A DNA stretch of 64,000 nucleotides from Sphaerisporangium sp. TRM90804 (GCF_029846175.1 NZ_JARWAC010000035.1:1-64000); one strand, 5' to 3'. Shown: positions 36,029 to 44,365, counted from the stretch's first letter. The notes: generated by a model not told the origin, from the letters alone. Numbers and translations: made by a program.

Positions 36029-37902
36029 GAGCAACAACTCGCAGTCGCGGACGTCGCTCGGCCGTGGCGGCCCTGAGCGTGGTCACTCTGGGGGCGTCTC
36101 TGGTTCTCGCCGCGACGCCGGCCGCCGCGGACGAGCCCAGCGCCTCGATCATCTTGGGCGAGGTCAACGAGGAGAACGGTCTCCGCCAGATCGAGCAGGG
36201 TGACGGCACGACCGCACCCGTGACGGTCGGCGGGCGGAGCGCACGCGCGACCGTGCAGACCTCGGCACCGGCGCAACACATGTATTTCCAGGTCGACGAC
36301 GCGATCGCCTTCGATGGCGCGTTCGTCGCGTGCCTGCAGGTCGAGTACTTCGACGAGGGCGGGGCCACGTTCCGCGTCCAGTACGACTCGACCAGCAGCG
36401 CGTACGGCTCGACGGGTTCGGTGAACCGCACCGGGTCGAACACGTGGAAGACGGCGGGCTTCGAGCTGATGGACGCCCGGTTCGCCAACCGCGAGAACGG
36501 CGGCGCCGACTTCCGCGTCGAGGCGGGCACGGCCGGGGTGACCTTTCACAGCGTGAAGTTGACGATCATCCAGAACGACGACGGCGTGACCCCGCCGTGC
36601 GCGGCCGCCTCGCCCGAGCCGGAACCCGTCCCCACGCGCTGGAAGCTCAAGTATGTCGAGCAGTTCGGGAAGCCGATCCGCACTGAGGCCAGCCCGTGGG
36701 TGCTCGACGACTACAGCGAGCCGGTCGACGACTTCAACGACGACAACGGCGACCTCTACCGCCTTCAGCTCGGCCCCGAGTTCGACGCGGCGATGGCGAC
36801 CATGCGGACCTACCGGCAGGAGACCGAGTTCGGCCGGGACGGCTGGCTCACGGCGTCCCTCTCCGCGCGCGAGAGCGGCGGGCGGGTCGACGACAGCTAC
36901 ACCGACACCGCCGAACGTCCGTCGATCACGACGGAGTCGCTGAAGAAGGCGGGCTCCGTCGCCAAGATCAGCGTGCCCAACCACACAGGTGGCGCGATCA
37001 TCCGAAACACCGAGCCGCTGCCGAAGTACTACCGCATCGAGTACGACCTCAAGACGCTCGACTTCGGCGGCTTGCGTGACGGCTCGCTGTTCTACGACGG
37101 CAAGTACAACGGGTACGCCCTCGGGGAGTGCAAGACGTTCTACCCCTGGGTCGGCGACCCGAACGACATCGACCCGGCCGACCCCTGCGCCACACACTCC
37201 GTGCGGGAGGACAGCAACGAGGCGTACAACGCGTTCCACTTCATGTCGATCCTGGACTTCCCGGCGATGCCCCGGAACCTGGCGATGTATCACTGGCACC
37301 GCAAGGTGCTGATGGACCAGTTCAGCCCGGCCCCGTCCCGGAACACGGACGGCTACGACGTCTGCGACTCGCGGACCGGTGAGAAGTACCCCTGGGACGA
37401 GAGCAACCGCACCACGGTGAACATGCTCTACTTCACGGGTTCGCTCGGTCAGTCGCAGACGTTCGTGACGAGCTGCGACCGTCGGCCGGTTTCCGGCGTG
37501 CAGAAGTCGGCCGTGGAGCTGCAGCCCGAGCTGATGCCCAAGGAGGACTACACGTTCGCCATCGAGCGCACCGAGGCGGGTTACACGCTGGAGGTCAGCG
37601 GCAACTTCAAGAACGTCGGCGAACAGACCTACCGGTTCACCCGGGGCTTCATCGACGACGACGCCGGCGTGGTCGGGGCGAACGTCCCGATCTTCCACTA
37701 CAACGTGGACGCCGAGGAGTACGCCGGCCAGTTCAACACGTCGCACACCGCGCAAGGCGCATTCGGCTCCAAGACGTGGGACAACCAGTGGCCGGCCGGC
37801 TCGGCCTACCCCGACTACTTCGTCATCGGTGAGCCGTACACGAACGTCGGTGAGGGCCAGGCCCGCATCGACAACATCCGCCTGTACGTGCCGAAGAAGT
37901 AG
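36025..37902 (+). CDS. secreted two-domain protein, probably carbohydrate-active, family not recognised
   Basis: 625 aa, ATG with AAGGAAG upstream. Signal peptide with an Arg-rich start and AAATPAAA cleavage region (about residues 1-36). Domain 1 (about 40-190) is a beta-sandwich-like module (ACLQVEYFDEGGATFRVQYD, WKTAGFELMDARF) resembling carbohydrate-binding modules. A Pro/Glu linker (SPEPEPVPT) precedes domain 2 (about 200-620), rich in Trp, Tyr and Asp, with AMYHWHRKVLMDQFSP and a closing ARIDNIRLYVPKK typical of concanavalin-like beta-sandwich enzymes. No catalytic residues can be assigned with confidence. Terminated by a strong hairpin at 37933. Twin 17-bp palindromes upstream suggest substrate-induced expression. 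Confidence 0.8.
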   Translation: MRATTRSRGRRSAVAALSVVTLGASLVLAATPAAADEPSASIILGEVNEENGLRQIEQGDGTTAPVTVGGRSARATVQTSAPAQHMYFQVDDAIAFDGAFVACLQVEYFDEGGATFRVQYDSTSSAYGSTGSVNRTGSNTWKTAGFELMDARFANRENGGADFRVEAGTAGVTFHSVKLTIIQNDDGVTPPCAAASPEPEPVPTRWKLKYVEQFGKPIRTEASPWVLDDYSEPVDDFNDDNGDLYRLQLGPEFDAAMATMRTYRQETEFGRDGWLTASLSARESGGRVDDSYTDTAERPSITTESLKKAGSVAKISVPNHTGGAIIRNTEPLPKYYRIEYDLKTLDFGGLRDGSLFYDGKYNGYALGECKTFYPWVGDPNDIDPADPCATHSVREDSNEAYNAFHFMSILDFPAMPRNLAMYHWHRKVLMDQFSPAPSRNTDGYDVCDSRTGEKYPWDESNRTTVNMLYFTGSLGQSQTFVTSCDRRPVSGVQKSAVELQPELMPKEDYTFAIERTEAGYTLEVSGNFKNVGEQTYRFTRGFIDDDAGVVGANVPIFHYNVDAEEYAGQFNTSHTAQGAFGSKTWDNQWPAGSAYPDYFVIGEPYTNVGEGQARIDNIRLYVPKK

Positions 37903-37932
37903 GCACGGGAAGTTCGCGGCCGAACCGACGCA

Positions 37933-37973
37933 GCCGCGCCCCTGGGACCTCCCACGGCACCCAGGGGCGCGGC
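37933..37973 (+). terminator. rho-independent-type terminator hairpin
   Basis: Perfect 14-bp stem (GCCGCGCCCCTGGG and its complement) around a 13-nt loop, 30 bp after the secreted protein gene. No clear T-run, as is usual in actinomycetes. Confidence 0.75.
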
Positions 37974-38207
37974 CTGCGCTCCAAACCCACGTGATCCTTC
38001 CATTTCGAGTCTTCGATCAGCTCGAATCACGGCGACGACGGCGCTCACGGCGCCTACGGCGTCACCAACGCGCCCGCCATCGCCCGGGACCGACTGTTGG
38101 ACGCGCTACGGGCCAGGCCGGAACCCGGAGGGGAGCGATCCATCAAGCGTCAACTATCAGTGATCAAGGGATGCCCTGGTGGGGGACGTAATGACTGGTC
38201 AAGAGAG
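37974..38207. other. spacer with TTCGAG/CTCGAA half-sites and a short coding-like remnant
   Basis: TTCGAG (38005) and CTCGAA (38021) half-sites, like those of palindromes A and B, lie here with wider spacing. From about 38028 to 38160 one forward frame has GC-rich third positions and reads NAPAIARDRLLDALRARPE, suggesting the end of a lost gene. No start or domain. Confidence 0.3.
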
Positions 38208-38280
38208 TGCCCCCGGCAGGATTCGAACCTGCGGCACCCGCTTTAGGAGAGCGGTGCTCTATCCCCTGAGCTACGGAGGC
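38208..38280 (-). tRNA. tRNA-Arg (anticodon CCT)
   Basis: 73 nt on the minus strand. Acceptor stem GCCTCCG pairs with CGGGGGC (one G-U pair), D-loop AGCTCAGGGGATAGAGC, anticodon loop CTCCTAA giving CCT, and T-arm GGTTCGAATCC. No encoded CCA. A TACGCT -10-like box lies 13 bp upstream (38299-38294). Confidence 0.95.
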
Positions 38281-38429
38281 GGGGTCTGGGGTAAGCGTAC
38301 CGAAAGGTGGGTGTCGTGTGTGCGGGGGCGGGGGGTTGCTTGGCGGGTGTTTCATGCGTGGGCTCGGGTGGGGTCAAGGTCTGGCATGAGGGCTTCGGGG
38401 GGTGCGGGGGGTGATTATCGTCACGCTGC

Positions 38430-39431
38430 GTGATTGGTGAGCGGTGTGACGGTGCGCGGAGGGGGCGGCGGGTGCGGCCTGGGGGACTGGTGGCGGCGGT
38501 GTTGGCGCCTGGGGTGTTGGCTGCGGGGTTGCTTGTGGCAGAGGTCGTGGGGTTTGGGGAGCGGGGGGTGGAGAGGTCGCGGGACGTCGTCAAAGCTCGG
38601 GCGGTGGGTCGGTGGCCTGAGGGATCTGTCCCTCCCCGGGGAGGGGTGGATTCGGCGGGAGCGGTGGGCGCTGGTTCGGGCTCTGGGCGACGGGCGGGTT
38701 CGTGGGGTGGGGGGTTGGTCTATGGAGGGCTGATGCCGGCTCCGCTGGTTGTGGGCGTGGGTGGGGGTTCGGTTCGATCTGTGGACGTTGTGGGTTCTGT
38801 GGACGTTGTGGGTGCCGGGCAGTCGTCGCGGGGGGCGGTTCGGGACGATGCGGTTGGTTTGGTCACTTCTGCCGGGTCCGATGGGAGTGGGTCGGCTTTG
38901 CCGGTAGGTGGCACTCCCACTTTGGGGACGCTTCGTCCTGCGTCACGGTTGGTTGGTGATGAGAAGCAGGCGGTTGATGCCGGCTCGCGGCCGCATGGTT
39001 CGGCGTCGAACGCGGACTGTGCGGAGGACGTGGATCCTGCGTCGCGTGGGCAGATGAGTCGCTCTAAGGAGTCTGTGCGGCGTGGGCGCGTGGATGGCTT
39101 CGGGAAGTCCGTGGGGCATGGGCGCGTGGATGGCGCTGGGAACTCTGTGCGGCGCGGGCACGGGCACGTGGATGGCCCCGGGGAGTCTGAGCGGTACGGG
39201 CGGGTGGATGGCTCCGGGAAGTCTGAGCGGCGTGGATGGGTGGAGGGCTCCCGGGGGTCTGTCTGGCGCCTGCCGGTGGGGGGCTTGGAAGCCGTGTTGG
39301 GCGTGGACGTCGGGCAGGGCGGGCCAGCCGCGGGTCCTGGCGAGTCCGGGCAGCTTGGGCATACTTCTTCGGCGCGCGCCGAAGCTGCGGAGGCTGTGGG
39401 GGCGCGGTCGACTGCTCAGGTTCCTGATTGA
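38430..39431 (+). CDS. doubtful low-complexity ORF with 12-residue repeats
   Basis: 333 codons from GTG 38430, without a ribosome-binding site. A hydrophobic segment near the N-terminus (LVAAVLAPGVLAAGLLVAEV, about 20-39) could be a signal or anchor. The rest is Gly/Ser/Arg/Val-rich with about five copies of a GRVDGSGKSERR-like repeat. Third-position GC is only moderate, unlike true genes nearby. The in-frame 36-bp period is the main argument that it was or is translated. Confidence 0.3.
   Translation: MIGERCDGARRGRRVRPGGLVAAVLAPGVLAAGLLVAEVVGFGERGVERSRDVVKARAVGRWPEGSVPPRGGVDSAGAVGAGSGSGRRAGSWGGGLVYGGLMPAPLVVGVGGGSVRSVDVVGSVDVVGAGQSSRGAVRDDAVGLVTSAGSDGSGSALPVGGTPTLGTLRPASRLVGDEKQAVDAGSRPHGSASNADCAEDVDPASRGQMSRSKESVRRGRVDGFGKSVGHGRVDGAGNSVRRGHGHVDGPGESERYGRVDGSGKSERRGWVEGSRGSVWRLPVGGLEAVLGVDVGQGGPAAGPGESGQLGHTSSARAEAAEAVGARSTAQVPD
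39084..39260 (+). repeat. 36-bp minisatellite
   Basis: About five units starting GTGGATGGC with a period of 36 (one unit is 42). Unit sequences differ at 20-30 percent of positions, so the array is not very recent. Confidence 0.75.
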
Positions 39432-40221
39432 CGGTTCTGTATCTCGGATCTCGTGTGGGGCTTCGGGCGTTGTCGGCTCTGCAGGGCTTGTGGGTCCTCG
39501 TTGAGCTTGAGGTTGGTGGCGCCTCGCGGTTGAGCGGTGGGACGCCGCGTGGTGGGGTTGCTGAGCGGCCGTAGGCGCGGGCCGGCATGCGGTGATCGGT
39601 GGGGTCCGGTGGCCTACGTCGGTGGGGCGTTGTGAGCTTGTCGCCAGTAGAGGGATCTGCCTCCTCCGAGTGCTGCTTGTGCGACGGCTGATCTTCGATG
39701 GGCCGTTTCGGTAGGTGGCGGGTGGTCTTGGGGTGGTCGTCCTGGACGACTTAACCCGCCTGGCCGGCGCTTTCAAGTACAAGCCACGTGGTGTTGCTGT
39801 TCTCCGCGTCTGCCTCCCAGCTGCGTGATCTGTGGATCGGATGTTCAGGGGTTATGGGCCCACCTGCGCCCGTTCAGGTGATCTTGGATCCGCGAAGCGT
39901 TGGAATGTCGCTCTGGTGATCGGGTGCAGTCGTAGCCCCGGCCCTTGCCCATCTCCGGAGTGCAGCTTGGTTACTCCATGTGACGGTTGGTGGAGGTGGA
40001 TCGGGGCTGCGGGTGGTGAAGGAAGGGGTTTTCGGTGGGGTGATGGGTTGGGCTGGGTTGGTGCTGGGACGTGGGGGTTTGGCTGCTGGGCCGGGGTGGG
40101 GCGGGGATAAAGGGTGTGATTCGTGCTTAACGGGTCATGCGAGTTCGGCTCTTGGAGGCCGTCTGCTGTAGTAACGTGCGTGCGGGCGCAGGTCACAAGT
40201 TCGCAAACGGAGGGGTCGAAC

Positions 40222-41358
40222 GTGCCAACTCCTCGATCAGCGGGCCTGGTCGCGGTCGTTATGGCGATGGTCTCCTTGCTGAGCGTGAGCGCATCCGGTG
40301 CCGATCAGGCGTGGGCGGATGCTCGTGAGTCGGCTGGGCGGGAGTCCAGCGGAACGACTGGGCGGGAGTCCGGCGGGGCGTCTCGGCCGAAGGTCAACCC
40401 CGGCAAGCTGACGGAGCTTCGTCGTGAGGCGGAGAAGTCGTCCAAGGAGCTGGCCGAGGCAACCAAGGCGCTTGAGAAGAGGCAGGCCACGCTCGCCGAG
40501 TCCGACAAGGAGCTCAAGGCCAAGCTGCAGCAGCTGCAGGTGGCGACGGTGGAGCTGTCCAAGGTGCGCAAGCCGTTGGCCGATCTGGTGCAGTCGCTCT
40601 ATCAGGCGCCGGCCGGTGGGGACGTGGTTCCGTTCCTGTCGAGCGAGGACGACTCGGCGACTCTGCGGGCCATGAGTGACATGACGTATCTCGTCTCGGG
40701 ACGGGACGAAGTGCTTGAGGACGCGGGCCGGCTCTACCAGGAGCAGCAGAAGCTCGCGGCACAGGCGCAGGAGCTTCGGTCGACCAAGTTGCTCGTCGAG
40801 GCGCAGCTCGGTGCCGAGGTCGACACGTTGCGGAAGCGGTCGGCGACCGTCGTGAAGTCGCTGTCGCAGACGTTGGTGAAGCTCGGGGTGCGGATCAACC
40901 AGGGCGGGCGCACGGGCGCGGCCTGTGACCCGACCAACGTGGACGAGGCCGCGGGGTATCCCAACGGGCTGCTTCCCAAGAGCGGGCTGTGCCCGCTTCA
41001 GCAGCGGGGTCACGAGCTGCGGGCCGATGCGGCGATCGCGTTCGTGGCGCTCAACGAGGCGTACAGACGGCAGTTCGGCCGGCCGATGTGCGTGACGGAC
41101 AGCTATCGCAACCTCGCCGACCAGCAGTCGGTCTTCTACCGCAGGCCCGGGTTCGCCGCGGTGCCGGGGCGGAGCAACCACGGGCTCGGGCTCGCCGTCG
41201 ATCTGTGCGGCGGGGTCGACCAGTTCCGCTCCGCGCAGTTCAACTGGCTTGAGGCCAACGGCAAGAAGTTCGGCTGGATCCACCCGGAGTGGGCGTACAG
41301 CAGTCCGTTCGAGCCGTGGCACTGGGAGTACGACCCGAAGATCGGCTCTCTGCTCTGA
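40222..41358 (+). CDS. secreted D-alanyl-D-alanine carboxypeptidase (M15B, VanY-like) with coiled coil
   Basis: 378 aa. GTG 40222 with GGAGGGG upstream; the longer frame to 40123 has no ribosome site. Signal peptide about 1-31 (SAGLVAVVMAMVSLLSVSAS). Residues about 60-230 form a Lys/Glu/Leu-rich coiled coil (LTELRREAEKSSKELAEATK), as in RipA-type and EnvC-like wall hydrolases. The C-terminal M15 domain has zinc motif SNHGLGLAVDL and HWEYDP. Trims the terminal D-Ala of peptidoglycan stem peptides. Coiled coil suggests docking to a divisome or wall partner. Confidence 0.93.
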   Translation: MPTPRSAGLVAVVMAMVSLLSVSASGADQAWADARESAGRESSGTTGRESGGASRPKVNPGKLTELRREAEKSSKELAEATKALEKRQATLAESDKELKAKLQQLQVATVELSKVRKPLADLVQSLYQAPAGGDVVPFLSSEDDSATLRAMSDMTYLVSGRDEVLEDAGRLYQEQQKLAAQAQELRSTKLLVEAQLGAEVDTLRKRSATVVKSLSQTLVKLGVRINQGGRTGAACDPTNVDEAAGYPNGLLPKSGLCPLQQRGHELRADAAIAFVALNEAYRRQFGRPMCVTDSYRNLADQQSVFYRRPGFAAVPGRSNHGLGLAVDLCGGVDQFRSAQFNWLEANGKKFGWIHPEWAYSSPFEPWHWEYDPKIGSLL

Positions 41359-41637
41359 CGACGCTCGTGTCTTGAGCGTTGAGTCTTCTCCGCTTCGACG
41401 TCGGCGTGGTCGTGAGTGGCCACCCTGCCTGCCTGGCGCGCTCAGATGTCGCTTCGGGCCATTTGCGCGCCCGCGGGACGGGCCCGACGGCGGTATGGAC
41501 GAACGGGTTTGCCGCCTGGACGTCCGCGTGGTCGTGAGCGTGAGCACGCTGTCTGCCAGGCGCGCTCCGGTGTTCATTCGGGGGAGCGGTACGCCATGGG
41601 ACGGGTTCGCGGTGGTACCGGCGAGGGATTGCCGCTG

Positions 41638-42279
41638 TCAGCCGGATCGGCCGTGGATGGTGATCGAGAGGTGGGAGCCTGGGCCGGCCCTGGCCAGTTG
41701 GGTGGCCTGGTCGGGGGTGGTGGCCAGGACTACCAGGGCGCCGGTGTTGGTGTCGGCGGCACCTGCCGGGCGGGGGAGGGCTATGACGGTGACCGCCTGG
41801 GCGATCGTGGCCGGGCCTGGGGAGGGGATGTCTTCCCATTGGGGGGTGGCGGCGTTCGCGATCACGTCTATGACGTCGCCGGGGCGGAGGAGGCCGGCTG
41901 AGGCGGCGTCGGTGACGCGGATCGGGGTGGCGCGCATTCCCGGGCCGTAGGCGTCGACCAAGGCGGGGCCGAGGAGGCGGAGGTCGGTGATCGGTTCTCC
42001 GCGACGGACGGGGGCCGCCAGGACGCGGCCGGTGAGCTGGGCGCCGGGACGGTAGACGCCGTCGGGGACCGCCTCTGGGGGGAGGCGGACGACGGTGACG
42101 TCGTTGCCGTTCAGCCTGCCGCCGGTGAGATCGCGGGCCGCGGCCAGGACCTCGGTGAGGCGGTCGGGGGGTTGCAGGGCCAGGCCCAGGCATCCCACGG
42201 CCGCCGCCGCCAGGATCGCGGCGATGAGCCGGCGCCGGCGGTTGAGGGCCTGGATCGGGTGGATGGTCGATGTCCGCAT
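41638..42279 (-). CDS. SAF-domain membrane protein (CpaB/RcpC-like)
   Basis: 213 aa. One N-terminal membrane helix (RLIAAILAAAAVGCLGLAL, about 17-35) then an SAF domain (DVTVVRLPPEAVPDGVY; GRVLAAPVRRGEPIT) and a RcpC-like second domain (LLRPGDVIDVIANA, VVLATTPDQATQLARA). In pilus systems CpaB/RcpC helps assemble Flp/Tad pili, but no tad genes are here. Stand-alone SAF proteins next to mtnP and fmdB genes recur in Streptosporangiaceae as far as I recall. Exact role unknown. Confidence 0.88.
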   Translation of the reverse strand: MRTSTIHPIQALNRRRRLIAAILAAAAVGCLGLALQPPDRLTEVLAAARDLTGGRLNGNDVTVVRLPPEAVPDGVYRPGAQLTGRVLAAPVRRGEPITDLRLLGPALVDAYGPGMRATPIRVTDAASAGLLRPGDVIDVIANAATPQWEDIPSPGPATIAQAVTVIALPRPAGAADTNTGALVVLATTPDQATQLARAGPGSHLSITIHGRSG

Positions 42280-42348
42280 CGGCCGGCCTGCTCCTCTGTG
42301 GTGGAACTCCGGTTTCCTCGGTGCTGTGAGCGCGAACGCCCCGCCCGG

Positions 42349-43155
42349 CTAGGGGAGTTCGAAGGGGAGGTTGATGCCGTCGAGGGCGGTGCCGCAGGGG
42401 CACGGGCGGTCGGTGGGGAGGCTTGCCGCCACGGTGCCGACGAGGGTGCGCATGCGTTCGCTGTTGGCGGCGAAGAAGGCGAAGACCTCCTCCTGGGTGA
42501 CGCCCTCGCCTGTCTCCACGCCGGCGTCGTGGTCGGTGACCAGGGCCAGGGTGGTGTAGCAGAGGGCCAGCTCACGGGCCAGGACGGCCTCGGGGAAGCC
42601 GGTCATGCCGATGATGGACCAGCCGTTCGAGCTGAACCAGCGGGACTCGGCCCTGCTGGAGAAGCGGGGGCCCTCGATGACGACGAGGGTGCCGCCGTCG
42701 ACGGCGTCCCACCCCTGGGCCTCGGCCTCGGCGTATGCCAGGGCGCGGCCGGTGGGGCAGTAGGGATCGGCGAAGGGGACGTGGACGGCGCCGCCTTCGT
42801 CGTAGTACGTCTGCACCCGGCCGGAGGTGCGGTCGACGAGTTGGTCGGGGACGACGAGGGTGCCGGGGCCGTACTCGACGCGGAGGGAGCCGACGGCGCT
42901 GGGGGCCAGCACCTGGCGGACGCCAAGGGAGCGGAGCGCCCACAGGTTGGCGCGGTAGGGGATGCGGTGGGGCGGGAACCGGTGATCGCGGCCGTGGCGG
43001 GGCACGAAGGCCACCGAGCGCGAGCCGATGCGTCCGATCGTGATGGTGTCGCTGGGGGGCCCGTACGGGGTGGTGACCTCGACCTGCTCGGCGTCGTCGA
43101 GCAGGGAGTAGAAACCTGAGCCGCCGATGACGCCGATGTCTGCTCTCATGACCAT
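42349..43155 (-). CDS. mtnP: S-methyl-5'-thioadenosine phosphorylase
   Basis: 268 aa. The ATG at 43155 follows a TAATGT -10 box by 7 nt, so the mRNA is probably leaderless. PNP/MTAP family: phosphate-binding IGVIGGSGFYSL at the N-terminus, FVPRHGRDHRFPPHRIPYRAN, VGSLRVEYGPG, IEGPRFSSRAES and IGMTGFPEAVLARELALCY. Cleaves methylthioadenosine to adenine and methylthioribose-1-phosphate in methionine salvage; an inosine or guanosine preference cannot be excluded from sequence. Confidence 0.93.
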   Translation of the reverse strand: MVMRADIGVIGGSGFYSLLDDAEQVEVTTPYGPPSDTITIGRIGSRSVAFVPRHGRDHRFPPHRIPYRANLWALRSLGVRQVLAPSAVGSLRVEYGPGTLVVPDQLVDRTSGRVQTYYDEGGAVHVPFADPYCPTGRALAYAEAEAQGWDAVDGGTLVVIEGPRFSSRAESRWFSSNGWSIIGMTGFPEAVLARELALCYTTLALVTDHDAGVETGEGVTQEEVFAFFAANSERMRTLVGTVAASLPTDRPCPCGTALDGINLPFELP

Positions 43156-43162
43156 GGCGGAG

Positions 43163-43168
43163 ACATTA
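43163..43168 (-). promoter_or_regulatory. -10 box for leaderless mtnP mRNA
   Basis: Leftward TAATGT, 7 nt before the ATG at 43155. Confidence 0.55.
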
Positions 43169-43253
43169 GCGTCCTCGTCTGGTGCGGCGGCGCGGGAGTC
43201 GGCTACCTGTGGATAACTTCCGGCGGGAGTGGATCTCGCCTGGAGTTGTGGAC

Positions 43254-43284
43254 GGGTTGTACGGCCGTGCCGGCCGTACAACCC
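43254..43284 (-). terminator. perfect hairpin terminator after the FmdB gene
   Basis: GGGTTGTACGGCCG and its exact complement around a 3-nt loop, starting 8 bp after the fmdB stop (43292). It should end that transcript before mtnP. Confidence 0.8.
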
Positions 43285-43291
43285 GGGCGCG

Positions 43292-43633
43292 TCAGGCTGC
43301 GGTGCTGCTCGTGGAGGCCGTGGTGCTCGTGGAGGCGGGCTCCTTCTTGGCGGACGTGCTCGAGGAGTCGCTGCTGCCGGAGTCCTTGGAGTCCTTGGAG
43401 TCCTTGGAATCCTTGCCGTTCGACGCGGAGGCGGCGGCGGTGGACGCGGAGCTGGACGACCGGTTGTCGGTGCGGTAGAAGCCCGAGCCCTTGAACACGA
43501 TGCCGACGGCCGAGAACACCTTGCGCAGCGCGCCTTCGCAGCGCGGGCAGGTGGTCAGCGGGTCGTCGCTGAAGCGCTGAACGACCTCGAGCCCTTCACC
43601 GCAAGCGGTACAGGCGTACTGATAGGTGGGCAC
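43292..43633 (-). CDS. ruc: FmdB-family zinc-ribbon protein, Ruc-like stress chaperone candidate
   Basis: 113 aa. GTG 43633 with GGAGGAG upstream; the frame to 43717 has no ribosome site. N-terminal zinc ribbon PTYQYACTACG...TTCPRCEG (Cys8, 11, 29, 32), then AVGIVFKGSGFYRTDNR, the FmdB signature. The C-terminal half is a disordered Ser/Lys/Asp/Ala tail with repeated KDSKDS. M. tuberculosis Rv0991c (Ruc, a redox-regulated unfolded-protein chaperone) has this same build, the same neighbours (cyclo-ligase, galU, moeA/glp) and HrcA control. A near-consensus CIRCE element 28 bp upstream of this start supports the identification. The symbol is by inference. Confidence 0.88.
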   Translation of the reverse strand: MPTYQYACTACGEGLEVVQRFSDDPLTTCPRCEGALRKVFSAVGIVFKGSGFYRTDNRSSSSASTAAASASNGKDSKDSKDSKDSGSSDSSSTSAKKEPASTSTTASTSSTAA

Positions 43634-43660
43634 GCACTCCTCCTTATATGACTCATGCGC

Positions 43661-43687
43661 TTGGCACTCTACCGGGGCGACTGCTAA
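43661..43687. promoter_or_regulatory. CIRCE element (HrcA operator)
   Basis: TTGGCACTC (43661-43669), a 9-bp spacer, GACTGCTAA (43679-43687). Consensus is TTAGCACTC-N9-GAGTGCTAA: 16 of 18 arm bases match with exact spacing. It lies in the 5' region of the FmdB gene, where HrcA binding would repress transcription until heat or unfolded protein titrates it away. Confidence 0.8.
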
Positions 43688-43865
43688 TGGTACGCAGCCG
43701 ATTAGGCTAAACGCCACCCAGAGCCGTTCTAATCCCCGCCACGGGTTGCCTGACCAGCCGCTGAGAGGGGTGACCCAGCGGCCAGGACAGGGCGTCTCCG
43801 CGACGTGCGTACGGGTCGGATGGGGTGCGCGCTGGTGCTGGTCGCACCGATGTGATCTTTGATGA

Positions 43866-43938
43866 CGGTGGTCTGGGTGGGCCGCCGTACGCGGCGCCGG
43901 TTTCGCCGCTCATGGTGCTCGCCGTATCGGCGCCGGTT
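43866..43938 (+). repeat. 73-bp direct repeat, copy 1
   Basis: Matches 44078-44150 (offset 212 bp) with about two mismatches; ends in TCGCCGTATCGGCGCCGGTT. Confidence 0.85.
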
Positions 43939-44077
43939 GAAGGGGCGTTGTGGTGGGGCGAGGGCGAGGGCGGGGGCGGGGGTGAGGGCTGGGCGGGGCG
44001 GACGTGGGTGGGCCACGCTGGGCGCCGGGGGCGGGGGAGTGCTGGTGGGTCGTCGTATTGGTGTTGGCCACCTTGGG

Positions 44078-44150
44078 CGGTGGTCGGGGTGGGCCGCCGT
44101 ACGCGGCGCCGGTTTCGCCGTTCATGGTGCTCGCCGTATCGGCGCCGGTT
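44078..44150 (+). repeat. 73-bp direct repeat, copy 2
   Basis: Second copy of the repeat at 43866. The DNA between the copies is unrelated G-rich sequence. Confidence 0.85.
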
Positions 44151-44164
44151 AAGAGCATGCCGAG

Positions 44165-44365
44165 GGGGCGAGGGGCCCCCGGGGCGACGGGCCGAGGGGC
44201 GGCGGGGGGACGGGCCGAGGGGCGACGGGGGGACGGGCCGAGGGGCGACGGGGCGGCGGGGCGAGGGGCGACGGGGCGACGGGCCGAGGGGCGAGGGGGC
44301 GACGGGGCGACGGGTCGAGGGGCGACGGGCCGGGAGGGTGACGGGGCGAGGGGGCGAGGGGCGTC
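44165..44365 (+). repeat. G-rich degenerate satellite
   Basis: Irregular tandem copies of GGGGCGAC / GGGCCGAG 7-15-mers over about 200 bp, with many runs of three to six G on the plus strand, a potential quadruplex former. It lies downstream of the antiporter stop. Confidence 0.75.

Larger units (their letters stand above)
38281..40221. other. 1.9-kb G/T-skewed region with low-complexity ORF
   Basis: The plus strand is strikingly rich in G and T compared with the balanced G+C of surrounding genes. It contains one doubtful ORF (38430-39431) with a 36-bp tandem repeat. From 39432 to 40160 I see nothing coding: no start with a ribosome site and no known motif. The last 60 bases lead into the carboxypeptidase gene. 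Confidence 0.55.

Noticed and set aside
38943-39782. 280-codon minus-strand frame rich in Pro and His repeats
   Set aside because: It mirrors the 36-bp repeat on the opposite strand, has no ribosome site and no domain.
43208-43216. DnaA box (TGTGGATAA) as part of a replication origin
   Set aside because: Only one good copy in the region and no dnaA, dnaN or box cluster; likely chance or a minor regulatory site.
44165-44365. CRISPR-like array
   Set aside because: Units are irregular G-rich 7-15-mers without unique spacers of constant length, and no cas genes are present.
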